64,000 nt of DNA, taken from Paenibacillus herberti (GTDB taxonomy: Bacteria > Bacillota > Bacilli > Paenibacillales > Paenibacillaceae). The stretch spans positions 316,679 through 380,678 of the forward strand of contig NZ_NMUQ01000001.1 of the NCBI RefSeq assembly GCF_002233675.1. The letters are read 5' to 3'. The position numbers and the translations under genes are program-made. Positions 7,496 through 16,501 of this stretch are shown piece by piece (position 1 is the stretch's first letter; each line of letters begins with the position of its first letter). The notes beneath the pieces were generated by a model. That model was not told the origin of the DNA. It searched no databases and saw only the letters and a program-made list of their open reading frames with translations.

Positions 7496-7711
7496 TTAGA
7501 ACTTAACCCCGGATTGACGCTCGATGCTTTTCAGCGTTCCCTTTGCGATGGTATCTCCCATTCCATGAACGGATAAATCAGCGTATCTCGTTGGGTCATC
7601 TGGATGTATGTAACGTCGATGACTAGTACCCTTTCCATGAGTAGGAGATAAGATGAATCCGTGTTTCTTGAGAATCTGAAGAATTTCTCTGACTGTCAGC
7701 ACCTTCCCCAC
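7496..7711 (-). CDS. hicA: HicA-type mRNA interferase toxin
   Basis: A 71-residue protein starting at GTG 7711 after AAAGGAGG. It has the HicA double-stranded-RNA-binding-like fold: VREILQILKKHGF, then GKGTSHRRYIHP, with His31 as the expected catalytic residue, then DLSVHGMGDTIAKGTLKSI. HicA cleaves mRNA when free of HicB. The usual order hicA-hicB is kept. Confidence 0.85.
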   Translation of the reverse strand: MGKVLTVREILQILKKHGFILSPTHGKGTSHRRYIHPDDPTRYADLSVHGMGDTIAKGTLKSIERQSGVKF

Positions 7712-7735
7712 ATCGAAACCTCCTTTCTGAATATA

Positions 7736-7765
7736 ATTTTAACACGTGTTATATACGCGCGTCAA
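7736..7765 (-). promoter_or_regulatory. hicA promoter with a palindrome over -10
   Basis: On the minus strand, TTGACG (7765-7760) and TAAAAT (7741-7736) are 18 bases apart. The perfect palindrome TAACACGTGTTA (7740-7751) overlaps the -10. It fits HicB autorepression. Similar half sites (CGTGTTAAAT) lie at 7774-7783. Nothing else is seen up to 7890. Confidence 0.6.
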
Positions 7766-7936
7766 TATTTATGCGTGTTAAATATGCGTATTAAATTTCA
7801 CATCGACTGATGTTAAATTGATGTGAATTTGGATGTGAAACGGGCTAATCGTCTCATGAAGCAAGACACAGAGAACCGAAGAACCTTGATTTGACGCGGT
7901 TTATTGGTACTATAACAGAAGCCCCCAAAAGGGGGC

Positions 7937-8566
7937 GTGGCCTCATCCTCAAGCCATATGCAGGCTTACAGCATTATCGGCATTACGGACTCTGTGCTCC
8001 GAGAACGTCTCGCGGCGCTCACCGGGGGCCAGCGTCATGTGCGCGAGGCGCCGGTTTTTCTTGTCTGGTGCGCGGATCTCAGCCGCTTCAGCGATGCCGT
8101 TCAACTTCATGGCGGCGAGCTGACGACGTCGACGGAATATTTTCTAGTTGCTACAGTAGACGCCGCCCTTGCGGCTCAAAATGCAGCTGTCGCCGCAGAA
8201 GCACAGGGGCTCGGCATTGTTTATATTGGAGGCATCCGCAATGACATGCGAGCCGTATCAGAGCTGCTGGAGCTGCCGCCGCTCGTTTATCCGGTCTTTG
8301 GCATGTGCATCGGCGTGCCGGACGAGCAGCCGGATTCCCGGCCAAGACTGCCGCGCGCGGCCATTTATTCGGAGAATCGCTACTCCGCAGAAGGTCGGCT
8401 GGAGCAGCTAGCGACGTATGACGAGGAATATCGCAGTTATATCCGCAGCCGTGCCGGCGGGGGACGCGATACAACTTGGACGCAAGAGATGAAGGACCGC
8501 GTCGCTTATCCGTCGCGAAAGATTACGGAGCTGCTGCGCGAACAGGGTTTTCATTTCGAGGATTAA
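7937..8566 (+). pseudogene. nfrA: nfrA-type NADPH-dependent nitroreductase lacking its N-terminus
   Basis: About 209 residues match the NfrA/flavin oxidoreductase family (usually near 250). Seen are ASSSSHMQAYSIIGITD, REAPVFLVWCADLSRF, AAEAQGLGIVYIGGIR, LELPPLVYPVFGMCIG and a C-terminus ending LLREQGFHFED. The first 30-40 residues, which include the FMN-contacting HRS(I/V)R motif, are absent. An in-frame TAA lies at 7913-7915, and no other frame upstream encodes them. A small palindrome (GCCCCC-AAAA-GGGGGC, 7921-7936) marks the break. The gene was probably cut by arrival or rearrangement of the island to its left. A shortened product from GTG 7937 is unlikely to bind flavin. Confidence 0.75.
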
Positions 8567-8591
8567 CTGCTTACGTGTTCATCTCGTAACA

Positions 8592-8644
8592 GCACAAAAA
8601 AAACGTATTCTCCCGAGTGGTGGGAGAATACGTTTTTTTTGTGC
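8592..8644. terminator. Long bidirectional terminator
   Basis: A perfect 23-bp stem from GCACAAAAAAAACG to its complement, with a GAGTGGT loop, sits between the convergent nitroreductase remnant and the gene at 8656-9111. Confidence 0.85.
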
Positions 8645-8655
8645 TATAAAACATC

Positions 8656-9111
8656 TTACCGATCCTCTTCTTCTGGAGCGGATCCGACTCCGTTCAGCAG
8701 ATCTGTGCCATGGAATTCATCCGGAGGAGATACCGGGTCAACGGGCGTGCCCTCGGTCAGCTCCAGCTCGGCATCCGCATTTAGGCTGCCCGGCAGAGGT
8801 TCCTCACCGCGAGGAGTTTCGACCGCATAATCGCCGCCTTCCCGCTGGCGGGCGTATTCACCAGGCGTTGGCGCTTCCGCATACGCGACATCATCGGCGA
8901 GTTGTTCATTCGCAGCGGATGAAGCGACCGTATAGCTGTCTACTTTTACCCCACCGTATGTTCCTTCTCCAGATGGATATGTGCGTAACAGCTCATCCTC
9001 CGCGCTTGGCACTTTCGAACCTTGCGGTTGGTCCTCGAACAGGCCGTGTCGGGGATCGATATCCTTCTCCGTCGCCAGTCCGTTGCGCTTATCCGGTTGA
9101 TTGCTATTCAT
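8656..9111 (-). CDS. Acidic hypothetical protein
   Basis: A 151-residue protein. ATG at 9111 follows GGAGGAGGAATC, so the longer upstream frame is not used. The sequence is very acidic and Gly/Pro/Glu-rich (GEEPLPG, APEEEDR at the end), with no signal peptide, membrane helix or known motif; most of it looks disordered. It stands alone, divergent from yhaM. No function can be assigned. Confidence 0.6.
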   Translation of the reverse strand: MNSNQPDKRNGLATEKDIDPRHGLFEDQPQGSKVPSAEDELLRTYPSGEGTYGGVKVDSYTVASSAANEQLADDVAYAEAPTPGEYARQREGGDYAVETPRGEEPLPGSLNADAELELTEGTPVDPVSPPDEFHGTDLLNGVGSAPEEEDR

Positions 9112-9285
9112 GATGATTCCTCCTCCATCTTGTCTCGTTTTATGATCGGATAGGAAGTAAATACCCTTCTGCAAGGGTTTCCAATCGGTCCTTGTGGCAT
9201 ACGCGATAGTTGCACGCATTTATCCTCAGACGCCAAACGTAGTATAATGATTCCATTATGCTTATTTCGGAAGGAGCTCTCACGC

Positions 9286-10242
9286 ATGACCCTGATCAGT
9301 ACCCTGAGTGATAAAGAAGAGGTGACCGGCTACTTTTTAGTTAAGGAGCTCGACGTCAAACAGACTAACTCTACCCCTCCCAAGGATTACTGGGATTTGG
9401 TGCTTGCAGATTCAAGTGGGCAGATTACGGCCAAATATTGGGATCTGAAGCCTGCCGAAAAGGAATCGTTGCAATCGCTTCAAGTGGCAAAAGTGCATGG
9501 CATCGTGCAACTTTACCGCGACAGGCTGCAAATGAAAGTCATCCGTATTCGCCCAACGGGGCCAGAGGACGACGTTCGCTTGACGGACTATATTCGCGCT
9601 GCTCCTGTAGCCTCGGCGGACTTGGTAGCTGCGATCCACAGTAAGGTGGACAGCATCACGGATACGGACATTCGTAACATCGCTGCCTTCTGCGTGCTCA
9701 AGGCTGGCGACCGATTGGAGCATTATCCGGCAGCCAAAAGCCATCATCATGCTTATTATGCTGGTCTGGCTTATCATACTGTTCGTATGCTGGAAATAGG
9801 CGAGTTCCTATGCCTCCAGCGTCCATTCCTTAATCGCGATGCGCTCATCGCTGGCATCATCCTGCATGACCTGGCCAAGCCGGAAGAGATGAACGCGCAG
9901 CTTGGCATCGTATCGGAGTATAGCGATCGAGGTCGGTTGATCGGCCATCTGGCGCTTATTTCTGGCTGGATTGTGGAAGCGGCGTTGAAGCTGGACATTC
10001 CTACAGACTCGCCGAAGGTAACGGTACTGCAGCATCTCGTATTGTCCCACCACAATCTTGGAGAATGGGGTAGCCCGGTTCAACCTCAGCTGGCGGAAGC
10101 GGTCGCCCTGCATTACATCGATTCACTGGATGCTAAGCTGCAGATGGTTGAGGATGCGCTCGGCTCCACTGCGGAGCAGGAGACGTGGACACCGATGATT
10201 CGCGGCCTGGAAAACAAAGCCGTTTACCGGACACGTTTCTAA
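9286..10242 (+). CDS. yhaM: 3'-5' exoribonuclease YhaM
   Basis: A 318-residue protein. ATG 9286 follows GGAAGGAG; an upstream in-frame start would skip this site. Residues 1-95 form an OB fold (tRNA-anti type). Residues 150-290 are an HD hydrolase domain with HHHAYYAGLAYHT, ILHDLAKPEE and LSHHNLGEWG supplying the metal-binding His and Asp residues. YhaM is a cytoplasmic RNase that trims mRNA 3' ends in Bacillota. Length and motif order match the family. A sirtuin gene follows after 44 bases, perhaps co-transcribed. Confidence 0.93.
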   Translation: MTLISTLSDKEEVTGYFLVKELDVKQTNSTPPKDYWDLVLADSSGQITAKYWDLKPAEKESLQSLQVAKVHGIVQLYRDRLQMKVIRIRPTGPEDDVRLTDYIRAAPVASADLVAAIHSKVDSITDTDIRNIAAFCVLKAGDRLEHYPAAKSHHHAYYAGLAYHTVRMLEIGEFLCLQRPFLNRDALIAGIILHDLAKPEEMNAQLGIVSEYSDRGRLIGHLALISGWIVEAALKLDIPTDSPKVTVLQHLVLSHHNLGEWGSPVQPQLAEAVALHYIDSLDAKLQMVEDALGSTAEQETWTPMIRGLENKAVYRTRF

Positions 10243-10286
10243 GGTAAGCCTTTGCAAGCTGAATTTAGAGGAGGAGGGGGGAATCC

Positions 10287-11012
10287 ATGATGGAGCATGT
10301 TAACCTTCGTAAGCTGGTTTACAGCAGCGGCAGCATCGTTTTTTTTGGCGGGGCCGGTACATCGACCGAAAGCGGCATTCCCGACTTCCGTTCGGCAGGA
10401 GGACTGTACGAGCAGCGAACAAGCAAGGTTTATGAGCCGGAGGAAATATTGAGCCGCGACTTTTTCCATGCCCATCCTGCCGACTTCTATTCGTTTTATC
10501 GGACTCATATGGTCTATCCGCAAGCCAGGCCCAATCCCGCGCATCTCAAGCTCGCCGACCTGGAGCAGGAAGGCCGGCTGAAGGCGGTCATCACCCAAAA
10601 TATCGACGGCCTGCATCAGCTGGCGGGCAGCGTCAATGTACTTGAGCTGCATGGCTCCGTACACCGCAACCGCTGTTTGGACTGCGGCATATCCCATCCT
10701 TTGTCGGCTGTTATAGGCGACTCTCGTCCGGTGCCGCTCTGCGGCGAATGCGGCGGCATCATTAAGCCGGATGTGGTGCTTTATCAAGAGAACCTGGATT
10801 TTGACTTGTTGGAACGGGCTGCAGTCCATATCCAGCAGGCAGATACCTTGATCGTTGCGGGTACCTCGCTCACCGTGCAGCCTGCTGCCGGTCTGGTCGG
10901 TCTTTTTCGCGGGGACAACCTCGTGCTGATCAACCGAGATGCGACGCCGATGGACGGGTATGCTACCCATCTGATACGCGGCAGTATCGGAGAGGTTATG
11001 GCAGCGCTCTAG
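10287..11012 (+). CDS. NAD-dependent protein deacylase (sirtuin)
   Basis: A 241-residue protein of normal bacterial sirtuin length. Seen are the NAD-binding GGAGTSTESGIPDFRS, the TQNIDGLHQLAG motif, the catalytic His in ELHGSV, a zinc site formed by CLDCG and CGECGG, then GTSLTVQPAAGL. It removes acyl groups from lysine, releasing nicotinamide and O-acyl-ADP-ribose, in the cytoplasm. The start is the first of two ATGs after a GAGGAGGGGGGA site. It corresponds to the CobB/SrtN group. Confidence 0.93.
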   Translation: MMEHVNLRKLVYSSGSIVFFGGAGTSTESGIPDFRSAGGLYEQRTSKVYEPEEILSRDFFHAHPADFYSFYRTHMVYPQARPNPAHLKLADLEQEGRLKAVITQNIDGLHQLAGSVNVLELHGSVHRNRCLDCGISHPLSAVIGDSRPVPLCGECGGIIKPDVVLYQENLDFDLLERAAVHIQQADTLIVAGTSLTVQPAAGLVGLFRGDNLVLINRDATPMDGYATHLIRGSIGEVMAAL

Positions 11013-11042
11013 TTCAACAACTTATATCGATGGCTTCAAGCG

Positions 11043-11076
11043 AAACGCCCTGTCCGATTAATCGGACAGGGCGTTT
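11043..11076. terminator. Terminator after the sirtuin gene
   Basis: AAACGCCCTGTCCGAT pairs perfectly with ATCGGACAGGGCGTTT around TA, followed by T residues. Confidence 0.85.
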
Positions 11077-11096
11077 TTGGTCATGCTTGATAACTA

Positions 11097-11215
11097 TTAG
11101 TCCATCAAAGCGGTGAAAAACCCGGAGAGCAGCGAAAGTACAAACACACCGCCGAATAAGATCAGCAGAAGCAGCAAAAAAGCACGGCTCAGATTGCGCT
11201 TGTTGACGGAACAAA
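11097..11215 (-). pseudogene. Small membrane-protein remnant without a start codon
   Basis: The minus-strand frame ending at TAA 11097 encodes VNKRNLSRAFLLLLLILFGG followed by VFVLSLLSGFF and TALMD, a convincing single-helix membrane peptide. It has no ATG, GTG or TTG in frame: a TAA precedes the tract, and the codon before NKR is GTC. The start seems to have mutated. Confidence 0.3.
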
Positions 11216-11304
11216 ACCATTATCGGCAGAAGGAATTGGGAAGTTTAGATCACAGAGTAAAATAATAGAAAATTAATAGATAAATAAGAGAGCTTCAACA
11301 TTTA

Positions 11305-11333
11305 TTGACAGAGCTAGAGGAGCTGTGTGATAT
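11305..11333 (+). promoter_or_regulatory. Sigma-A promoter of the sulfatase gene
   Basis: TTGACA at 11305-11310 and TGATAT at 11328-11333, with a 17-base spacer, 36 bases before the sulfatase ATG. Confidence 0.55.
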
Positions 11334-11369
11334 ATTAGGAAAAAACTAGTAAACGAGAGAGGTTAAACG

Positions 11370-12731
11370 ATGAAAACGAAGAAGAAACCAAATGTTATTG
11401 TATTCTTTACAGATCAACAGCGTTGGGATACGACGGGCGTTCATGGGAATCCTCTCGGATTGACACCTAACTTTGATCTCATGGCTATGGAAGGGACTCA
11501 TGTTTTTAACTCCTACACCTGCCAGCCGGTATGCGGTCCCGCAAGATCCTCCCTGCAAACAGGTCAATATGCAACGGAAACAGGCTGCTTCGTAAACGGA
11601 ATTCCACTACAGCGAGAGGCAAAAACGCTTGCCCATTATTTTAACGATGCCGGTTATCACACCGGTTATATTGGGAAATGGCATTTGGCCGGGCAAGAGC
11701 CTGTCCCGGAAAACCAGCGAGGAGGATACCAGTATTGGTTAGCCTCCAATGCGCTTGAGGTTACTTCTGATGCGTACGACATGGTGATGTATGACAATAA
11801 CAACGAGGCGGTTAAGCTCCCGGGCTACCGTGTAGACGCACAGACAGACGCGGCGATTCGCTATATTGATAAGCATCAGGAGGAACCGTTTTTCCTGTTC
11901 CTTTCGTATCTGGAGCCCCATTTTCAAAATCACTCCGATAATTACCCAGCACCTCGCGGATATGAAGGCCGCTACAGCGGAAGTCAGTTTGTCCCTGGAG
12001 ATTTGGCATCGCTGGGAGGTACAGCACACGCGCATCTAGGCGGTTATTACGGAATGGTGAAGCGCATTGATGAGGCTCTGGGACGCTTAAATGACAGCCT
12101 AATCAGCCTCGGTCTAGAGGAAGACACGATCATCCTGTTCACTTCCGACCATGGCTGCCATTTCAAAACGAGGAACAGCGAATACAAACGCTCTTGCCAC
12201 GATAGCTCAATTCGTGTTCCGACCGCTATCAGTGGAGGCTGCTTCAAGTCCGGTGGACGTTTGCAAGAAATGGTGTCTTTGGTGGACCTGCCTCCAACGT
12301 TATTGGATGCAGCAGGAATTCCGATTCCCGCTGCGATGCAAGGGCGTTCCATCTTGCCGTTGCTGCGCGGTGAGAGAGAGGGATGGCCGGAAGAAGTACT
12401 CGTTCAAATCAGCGAAGCTCAGGTGGGGCGCGCCATTCGGACGCAGCGCTGGAAATACAGTGTTTCTGCGCCGAATCTTAACCCTATCCGGGATGCAGCC
12501 TCCGATACGTATGTGGAGGAGTTTTTATATGATTTGCAATCCGACCCGCATGAATTGGACAATTTAGTCGGGGTTGAGTCGTTCAACAGCGTTGCCGCAG
12601 ATCTGCGCGACCGTTTGATTAGGAGAATGCAGGAAGCGGGAGAGGCTGCGCCTGATATTCAGCCGGCATCGGTACGGCAAAATTCTGGAGTGAGAAGAGT
12701 GTCTGTGATGGAGCTTCGAAAGAAGCTGTAA
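11370..12731 (+). CDS. Sulfatase family hydrolase, Cys type
   Basis: A 453-residue protein with no signal peptide, so probably cytoplasmic. The N-terminus NVIVFFTDQQRWDT gives metal-binding residues. The FGly signature is CGPARSSLQTG with Cys55 to be converted to formylglycine, and GKWHL and TSDHG follow further on. The family hydrolyses sulfate esters, or in some members phosphonates or phosphates, on sugars and phenols. As the motif has Cys, activity needs a formylglycine-generating enzyme or an anaerobic maturase, neither of which is in the window. It is monocistronic, with its own promoter. The substrate cannot be read; a carbohydrate sulfate is likely. Confidence 0.88.
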   Translation: MKTKKKPNVIVFFTDQQRWDTTGVHGNPLGLTPNFDLMAMEGTHVFNSYTCQPVCGPARSSLQTGQYATETGCFVNGIPLQREAKTLAHYFNDAGYHTGYIGKWHLAGQEPVPENQRGGYQYWLASNALEVTSDAYDMVMYDNNNEAVKLPGYRVDAQTDAAIRYIDKHQEEPFFLFLSYLEPHFQNHSDNYPAPRGYEGRYSGSQFVPGDLASLGGTAHAHLGGYYGMVKRIDEALGRLNDSLISLGLEEDTIILFTSDHGCHFKTRNSEYKRSCHDSSIRVPTAISGGCFKSGGRLQEMVSLVDLPPTLLDAAGIPIPAAMQGRSILPLLRGEREGWPEEVLVQISEAQVGRAIRTQRWKYSVSAPNLNPIRDAASDTYVEEFLYDLQSDPHELDNLVGVESFNSVAADLRDRLIRRMQEAGEAAPDIQPASVRQNSGVRRVSVMELRKKL

Positions 12732-12980
12732 CTATATTGAGGCTCAGGCCGAACGATGTTGGTTTCAATCGCCCCTACAACGCAGGATGGGGAAATTGTG
12801 TTTGGTCTGAAATAAAGATCATCACTGCTGTACGTTTAGAACCTTAATATATCCGACAAATTTTGCGCTGCGATCCACAGGTACAGGCACTTCTAGGCGC
12901 GAGCCCACATAAACTAACCATACATTTGCACCGCCTGCCCGTGGCAGGGACGGTAGTACTGCATGGGGGTGGCCTTCGTT

Positions 12981-13682
12981 ATGTCTGGACTTTTAACCGC
13001 AATAGCTCTGTTCATCAAGCAACTCAGTTTGCTTGTATCGTATGTCAAAAATAACGCGTTTCCACAGCCGTTGCAGGAAGAGGAAGAAATAAAACACCTT
13101 AGGCTGATGGCGCAGGGCGATCAGCATTCGCGGAATTTGCTCATCGAGCATAATTTGCGGCTCGTCGCGCATATTGTTAAAAAGTTCGATAATACAGGCG
13201 AGGACTCAGAGGATTTGATTTCCATCGGTACAATTGGACTCATCAAAGCGATTGAAAGCTTCCAAACCGGAAAAGGCACAAAGCTGGCGACATTTGCAGC
13301 ACGATGTATTGAAAACGAAATTTTGATGCATTTGAGATCGCTCAAGAAAACGCGTAAGGATGTCTCTCTGCATGATCCGATTGGCACGGACAAGGAAGGC
13401 AACGAGATCACGCTGATAGATATCCTCGGCTCAGAGCATGACGATGTGGTTGAGAGGGTACAGCTAAAGATTGAGAAGTCTAAAATATATAAAAACCTAG
13501 ATATTTTAGACGAGCGGGAACGTGAAGTGGTCATGGCTCGGTTTGGCTTGGAGCAGGGCGGCGAGGAGCGGACGCAGCGGGAAATTGCCAAAGATCTCGG
13601 CATTAGCCGGAGTTATGTTTCGAGAATTGAGAAAAGAGCTTTGATGAAACTCTACCATGAATTTTATAAAGCGAAGAGGTAA
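12981..13682 (+). CDS. sigK: Late mother-cell sporulation sigma factor SigK
   Basis: A 233-residue protein. The start at ATG 12981 gives the family N-terminus [20 protein letters not shown] and a GGGGGTGG site 8 bases upstream. That N-terminus is the membrane-binding pro-sequence removed by SpoIVFB-type proteolysis. Region 2 ([26 protein letters not shown]...) and region 4 ([21 protein letters not shown]) are complete. It directs late mother-cell genes such as coat genes. The gene is one open frame with no skin-like element. A CATACATT at 12919-12926 resembles a sigma-E -10 box, but no good -35 is visible. Confidence 0.93.
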   Translation: MSGLLTAIALFIKQLSLLVSYVKNNAFPQPLQEEEEIKHLRLMAQGDQHSRNLLIEHNLRLVAHIVKKFDNTGEDSEDLISIGTIGLIKAIESFQTGKGTKLATFAARCIENEILMHLRSLKKTRKDVSLHDPIGTDKEGNEITLIDILGSEHDDVVERVQLKIEKSKIYKNLDILDEREREVVMARFGLEQGGEERTQREIAKDLGISRSYVSRIEKRALMKLYHEFYKAKR

Positions 13683-13690
13683 ATATAGAA

Positions 13691-13728
13691 GCAGACTGCC
13701 CGACTTAAGGGCAGTCTGCTTTTTTTTG
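13691..13728 (+). terminator. Terminator of sigK
   Basis: AGCAGACTGCCC pairs with GGGCAGTCTGCT around GACTTAA, followed by a run of T. From here to 14015 I see no gene. Confidence 0.9.
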
Positions 13729-14015
13729 TGCGGTACGTTGGATGAGGTTGCACAAACAAACCAAAGTCCATACTGCCGAAGGTGCACGAGGTCGCAAGAT
13801 CGCTCTATAAACGAAAGTCGCGGCTGACAGCCTGCTGTTGCCGGATATTACCTGAAAACACGGCAGATGAAATGACCCATAATAATGGTATAAAATCTGA
13901 AATAAAGATATTTAGTCGGGTGCCGCCAAAAGCTATATTGTCTTTAATCGGACTCCGGCGCCGCTGCGCGGATCGATGACGCAGGGAAGGGAGCGTAAAG
14001 GGACGGGGCGGATAA

Positions 14016-14346
14016 CCGACGATTCAAACCGAAAGAGAGAAGCGATTTGAGCCACTCGAAATTGCCTTTGAAACGAGAACGATCCATTCTTTGGTCAAGG
14101 TGTTCGCTGACGAGCCACTGAATGGGAAGCTGTTTCTTCGCGCATCTGCTCTGCTTAACGAAACGTACACTTTGTAGCTTGCCTATCGTTCGGATCGTCG
14201 GCCGCGCCGCCGCTATGGAGCTTCTGGAGGAGGGGCTGGAGGGACCGCTGACGTTCAGCTCTTATCCGAAGGAGGCGGAATGGCTGCTGCAAAAGCGGGC
14301 GGGGATCAATCGCGCCTTGTCGGAGGTTTCCGAGCTTGCGACTTAA
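14016..14346 (+). pseudogene. Remnant of a DUF4091-like gene (N- and C-terminal pieces)
   Basis: Frame 1, open from 14016, encodes FEPLEIAFETRTIHSLVKVF, ADEPLNGKLFLRASALLNET and YTL. A TAG follows, then LAYRSDR in the same frame, so a Gln codon probably became a stop. The ASALLNETYTL-LAYRSD order resembles the KNAIEPFQIIYRSN region of the next gene. Another frame then encodes MELLEEGLEGPLTFSSYPKE, AEWLLQKRAGINRALSE and ends at 14346, which looks like the C-terminus of such a protein. The middle of the gene is missing. The family link is inferred from these short segments. Confidence 0.5.
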
Positions 14347-14419
14347 GTTAAGGCCAGCATTAGGACTTCGGTATTGAAGGACAGAGAATTCGATCCAAAT
14401 CGCAGGGGAGAGATAGGAT

Positions 14420-16423
14420 ATGAAACGATTTACGACGATCGTCTCTGCATTCCTGATTTTGGCTTTATCCTCCGCTGGCATCGGGCCGGCGCATAAGGCC
14501 GCCGCAGCTCCAACCACCGGCGCGTGGGTGTTGGACTGGCGGGTGAATGTGTTCCAGGATACTCCGATGCCGTCCGTTCTGCCCACAAGCATTGGAATCG
14601 TCTCCGCGAAAAATGCGATTGAACCTTTTCAGATTATTTATCGCTCCAACCAGGCTTCAACGATTAACAATGTTGAATTTTCAACGTTTAAATCCGGCAA
14701 TAACAGTCTTCCCGCCTCCAGCTTCAGGTATCATTTTATAGACTACATTACGACGGGCAGCAACTCGCAAAACGTTTCCGGTCCGGTCCGCACGGTAGCA
14801 CCGGGAACGACGGAAAAGTTTCCGGAAATTATGTCCAACGACCTCTCCCGCGCGGTGGCGGCCAATACGAGCCAGCCGATCTGGATCAAGGTGAAGGTGC
14901 CGGCTGGAACCCCTACGGGAACCTATACGGGATCGGTGACTGTAAAGTCGACGAAAGGCTCTTTTCCGATCAACCTGAGCGTTGAGGTGGCCAATGTGAC
15001 GCTGCCGGACGCCAGCTCGCCGGATGCGTACAGCACGGAGCTATGGGCGCAGCTGGTCGGCAACTTTGATACAACCGCCAACGTCATCAACGACAATTTC
15101 GGGACGACGACGGGCTCTGCCGCCTGGTGGGGCGTCATGGGCGAGTTCGCCAAGCTGATGAAGGAAAACCGGCTTAATGTGCTTAAGATCAACCAGCTTG
15201 ATCTGTTGCTGGAAGCTCCGGGGACAAAGGTTGCGGCAGATGGCACGGTGACGTTTGACTGGAGCTTTTTCGATGCGTTTATCCAGTTTTTCAAAGATAA
15301 TGCGGGCATCCAGAAGATCATCGGCGGGCCGCTGTCCAAATACAAGGCAGACAGCGCCGAGCTGGATTCCTCCGTTCCCGGCTCTAATTCCGACTACTCT
15401 AACACCTTCGTCGAGACGCTGGCTTATGATCCGGCGAATCCGACCGGCAAGCCGCTCACGCGGTTAATCCGCTACGATCTTGAGCCAACGCCTGTGACGA
15501 GTTATTTGACGCAATATTTGACCGCGCTTAACCAGCATCTGACGGCTAAAGGCTGGAAGGGCATATTTGAACATCATGTGATCGACGAGCCGGGCGGTTC
15601 ATTCCATCAGGCGCTTTATCCGGTTCTGAGTCATATGATTAATACGTACGCTCCGGGCATGAAAACGGAGGAGGCAGTCGTGGCGTGGAGCCTGCAGGGG
15701 CTGAAGAGCATGATCAATACGCCTGTAATCATGCTGAACAATTACCAGCTCAATGCGGCCGAGATTGAAAGCTATCGAAAGCCGGGAGAAGATTTGTGGA
15801 TGTACACCTCGTTGGACCCAGTCAGCGACAATTACTTGAATACAATTATCGACCGACCCGTCTGGCACGGAGAGCTGTTCGGCTGGCTTACTTTCAAATG
15901 GGGCATGAGCGGTTACTTGAATTGGGGGCTCAATCAGTGGAACACATGGATCAACCACCATGGTCCGTTCCCCAATTATCCGGCCGACCAGATGTATGCC
16001 AGAGTGCTTGGGGACGGTAACTTTACTTACCCTGATCCCGCCAAAATGACGATCCGCAGCTCAATCCGGCTGGAATCGCTGCGTCAGGCTTCCCAGGAAC
16101 ATGAGCTGCTGCGTTTGTTGAAGGCCAAAGACCCGGCGGCTGCCGATGCTCTAGTGAACCGGATTATCCGCTCCGGCAACGATTATGAAACGGACTACGG
16201 GCTGATTGCCGCCGCTCAGAAAGAGCTGGTGCGCGCCGCTGCCGGCCAGGATGCTCCGCTTTCCATCTGCGAACCGGACAGGGACGGCAAAGGCAACAAA
16301 GGCGATAATAACGGTAAAGGCAAGAGTAAGGGTAAAGGGAACGGGAACGGCAACCATGACCACGGAAATGGCCACGACCACGACGATGATAACGGCAGCA
16401 GCAATTGTGGCGATGACGATTGA
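14420..16423 (+). CDS. Secreted DUF4091-domain glycoside-hydrolase-like protein
   Basis: A 667-residue protein. A signal peptide covers residues 1-32 (MKRFTTIVSAFLILALSS... ending KAAAA). A beta-sandwich region (about 35-200) precedes a TIM-barrel-like region with IFEHHVIDEPGG, whose Asp-Glu are candidate catalytic acids, and WHGELFGWLTFKWGMSGYLN, typical of DUF4091. The last 45 residues are low complexity, first Lys/Gly/Asn, then His/Asp repeats (HDHGNGHDHDDD), a probable metal-binding or wall-interacting tail. The start follows AGGGGAGAGATAGGAT. It probably acts on polysaccharide outside the cell; the substrate is unknown. A remnant of a probable relative lies just upstream. Confidence 0.75.
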   Translation: MKRFTTIVSAFLILALSSAGIGPAHKAAAAPTTGAWVLDWRVNVFQDTPMPSVLPTSIGIVSAKNAIEPFQIIYRSNQASTINNVEFSTFKSGNNSLPASSFRYHFIDYITTGSNSQNVSGPVRTVAPGTTEKFPEIMSNDLSRAVAANTSQPIWIKVKVPAGTPTGTYTGSVTVKSTKGSFPINLSVEVANVTLPDASSPDAYSTELWAQLVGNFDTTANVINDNFGTTTGSAAWWGVMGEFAKLMKENRLNVLKINQLDLLLEAPGTKVAADGTVTFDWSFFDAFIQFFKDNAGIQKIIGGPLSKYKADSAELDSSVPGSNSDYSNTFVETLAYDPANPTGKPLTRLIRYDLEPTPVTSYLTQYLTALNQHLTAKGWKGIFEHHVIDEPGGSFHQALYPVLSHMINTYAPGMKTEEAVVAWSLQGLKSMINTPVIMLNNYQLNAAEIESYRKPGEDLWMYTSLDPVSDNYLNTIIDRPVWHGELFGWLTFKWGMSGYLNWGLNQWNTWINHHGPFPNYPADQMYARVLGDGNFTYPDPAKMTIRSSIRLESLRQASQEHELLRLLKAKDPAAADALVNRIIRSGNDYETDYGLIAAAQKELVRAAAGQDAPLSICEPDRDGKGNKGDNNGKGKSKGKGNGNGNHDHGNGHDHDDDNGSSNCGDDD

Positions 16424-16457
16424 TATGTTTTCCTGATCATTCTTGATAAAAGCAAAG

Positions 16458-16501
16458 CAAATCCCCCTTGGACAGCGAAATAGTGTCTGAGGGGGATTTT
16501 T
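16458..16501 (+). terminator. Terminator after the DUF4091-like gene
   Basis: AAATCCCCCT pairs with AGGGGGATTT, with an inner GGACA/TGTCT stem, then T residues. Confidence 0.8.

Noticed and set aside
1-7930. A complete, inducible prophage
   Set aside because: No integrase, terminase, capsid or lysis genes are visible, and rha and other genes are broken; it is at most a remnant unless more lies left of the window.
12981-13682. A skin-like element splitting sigK
   Set aside because: The gene is one continuous frame with all sigma regions present.
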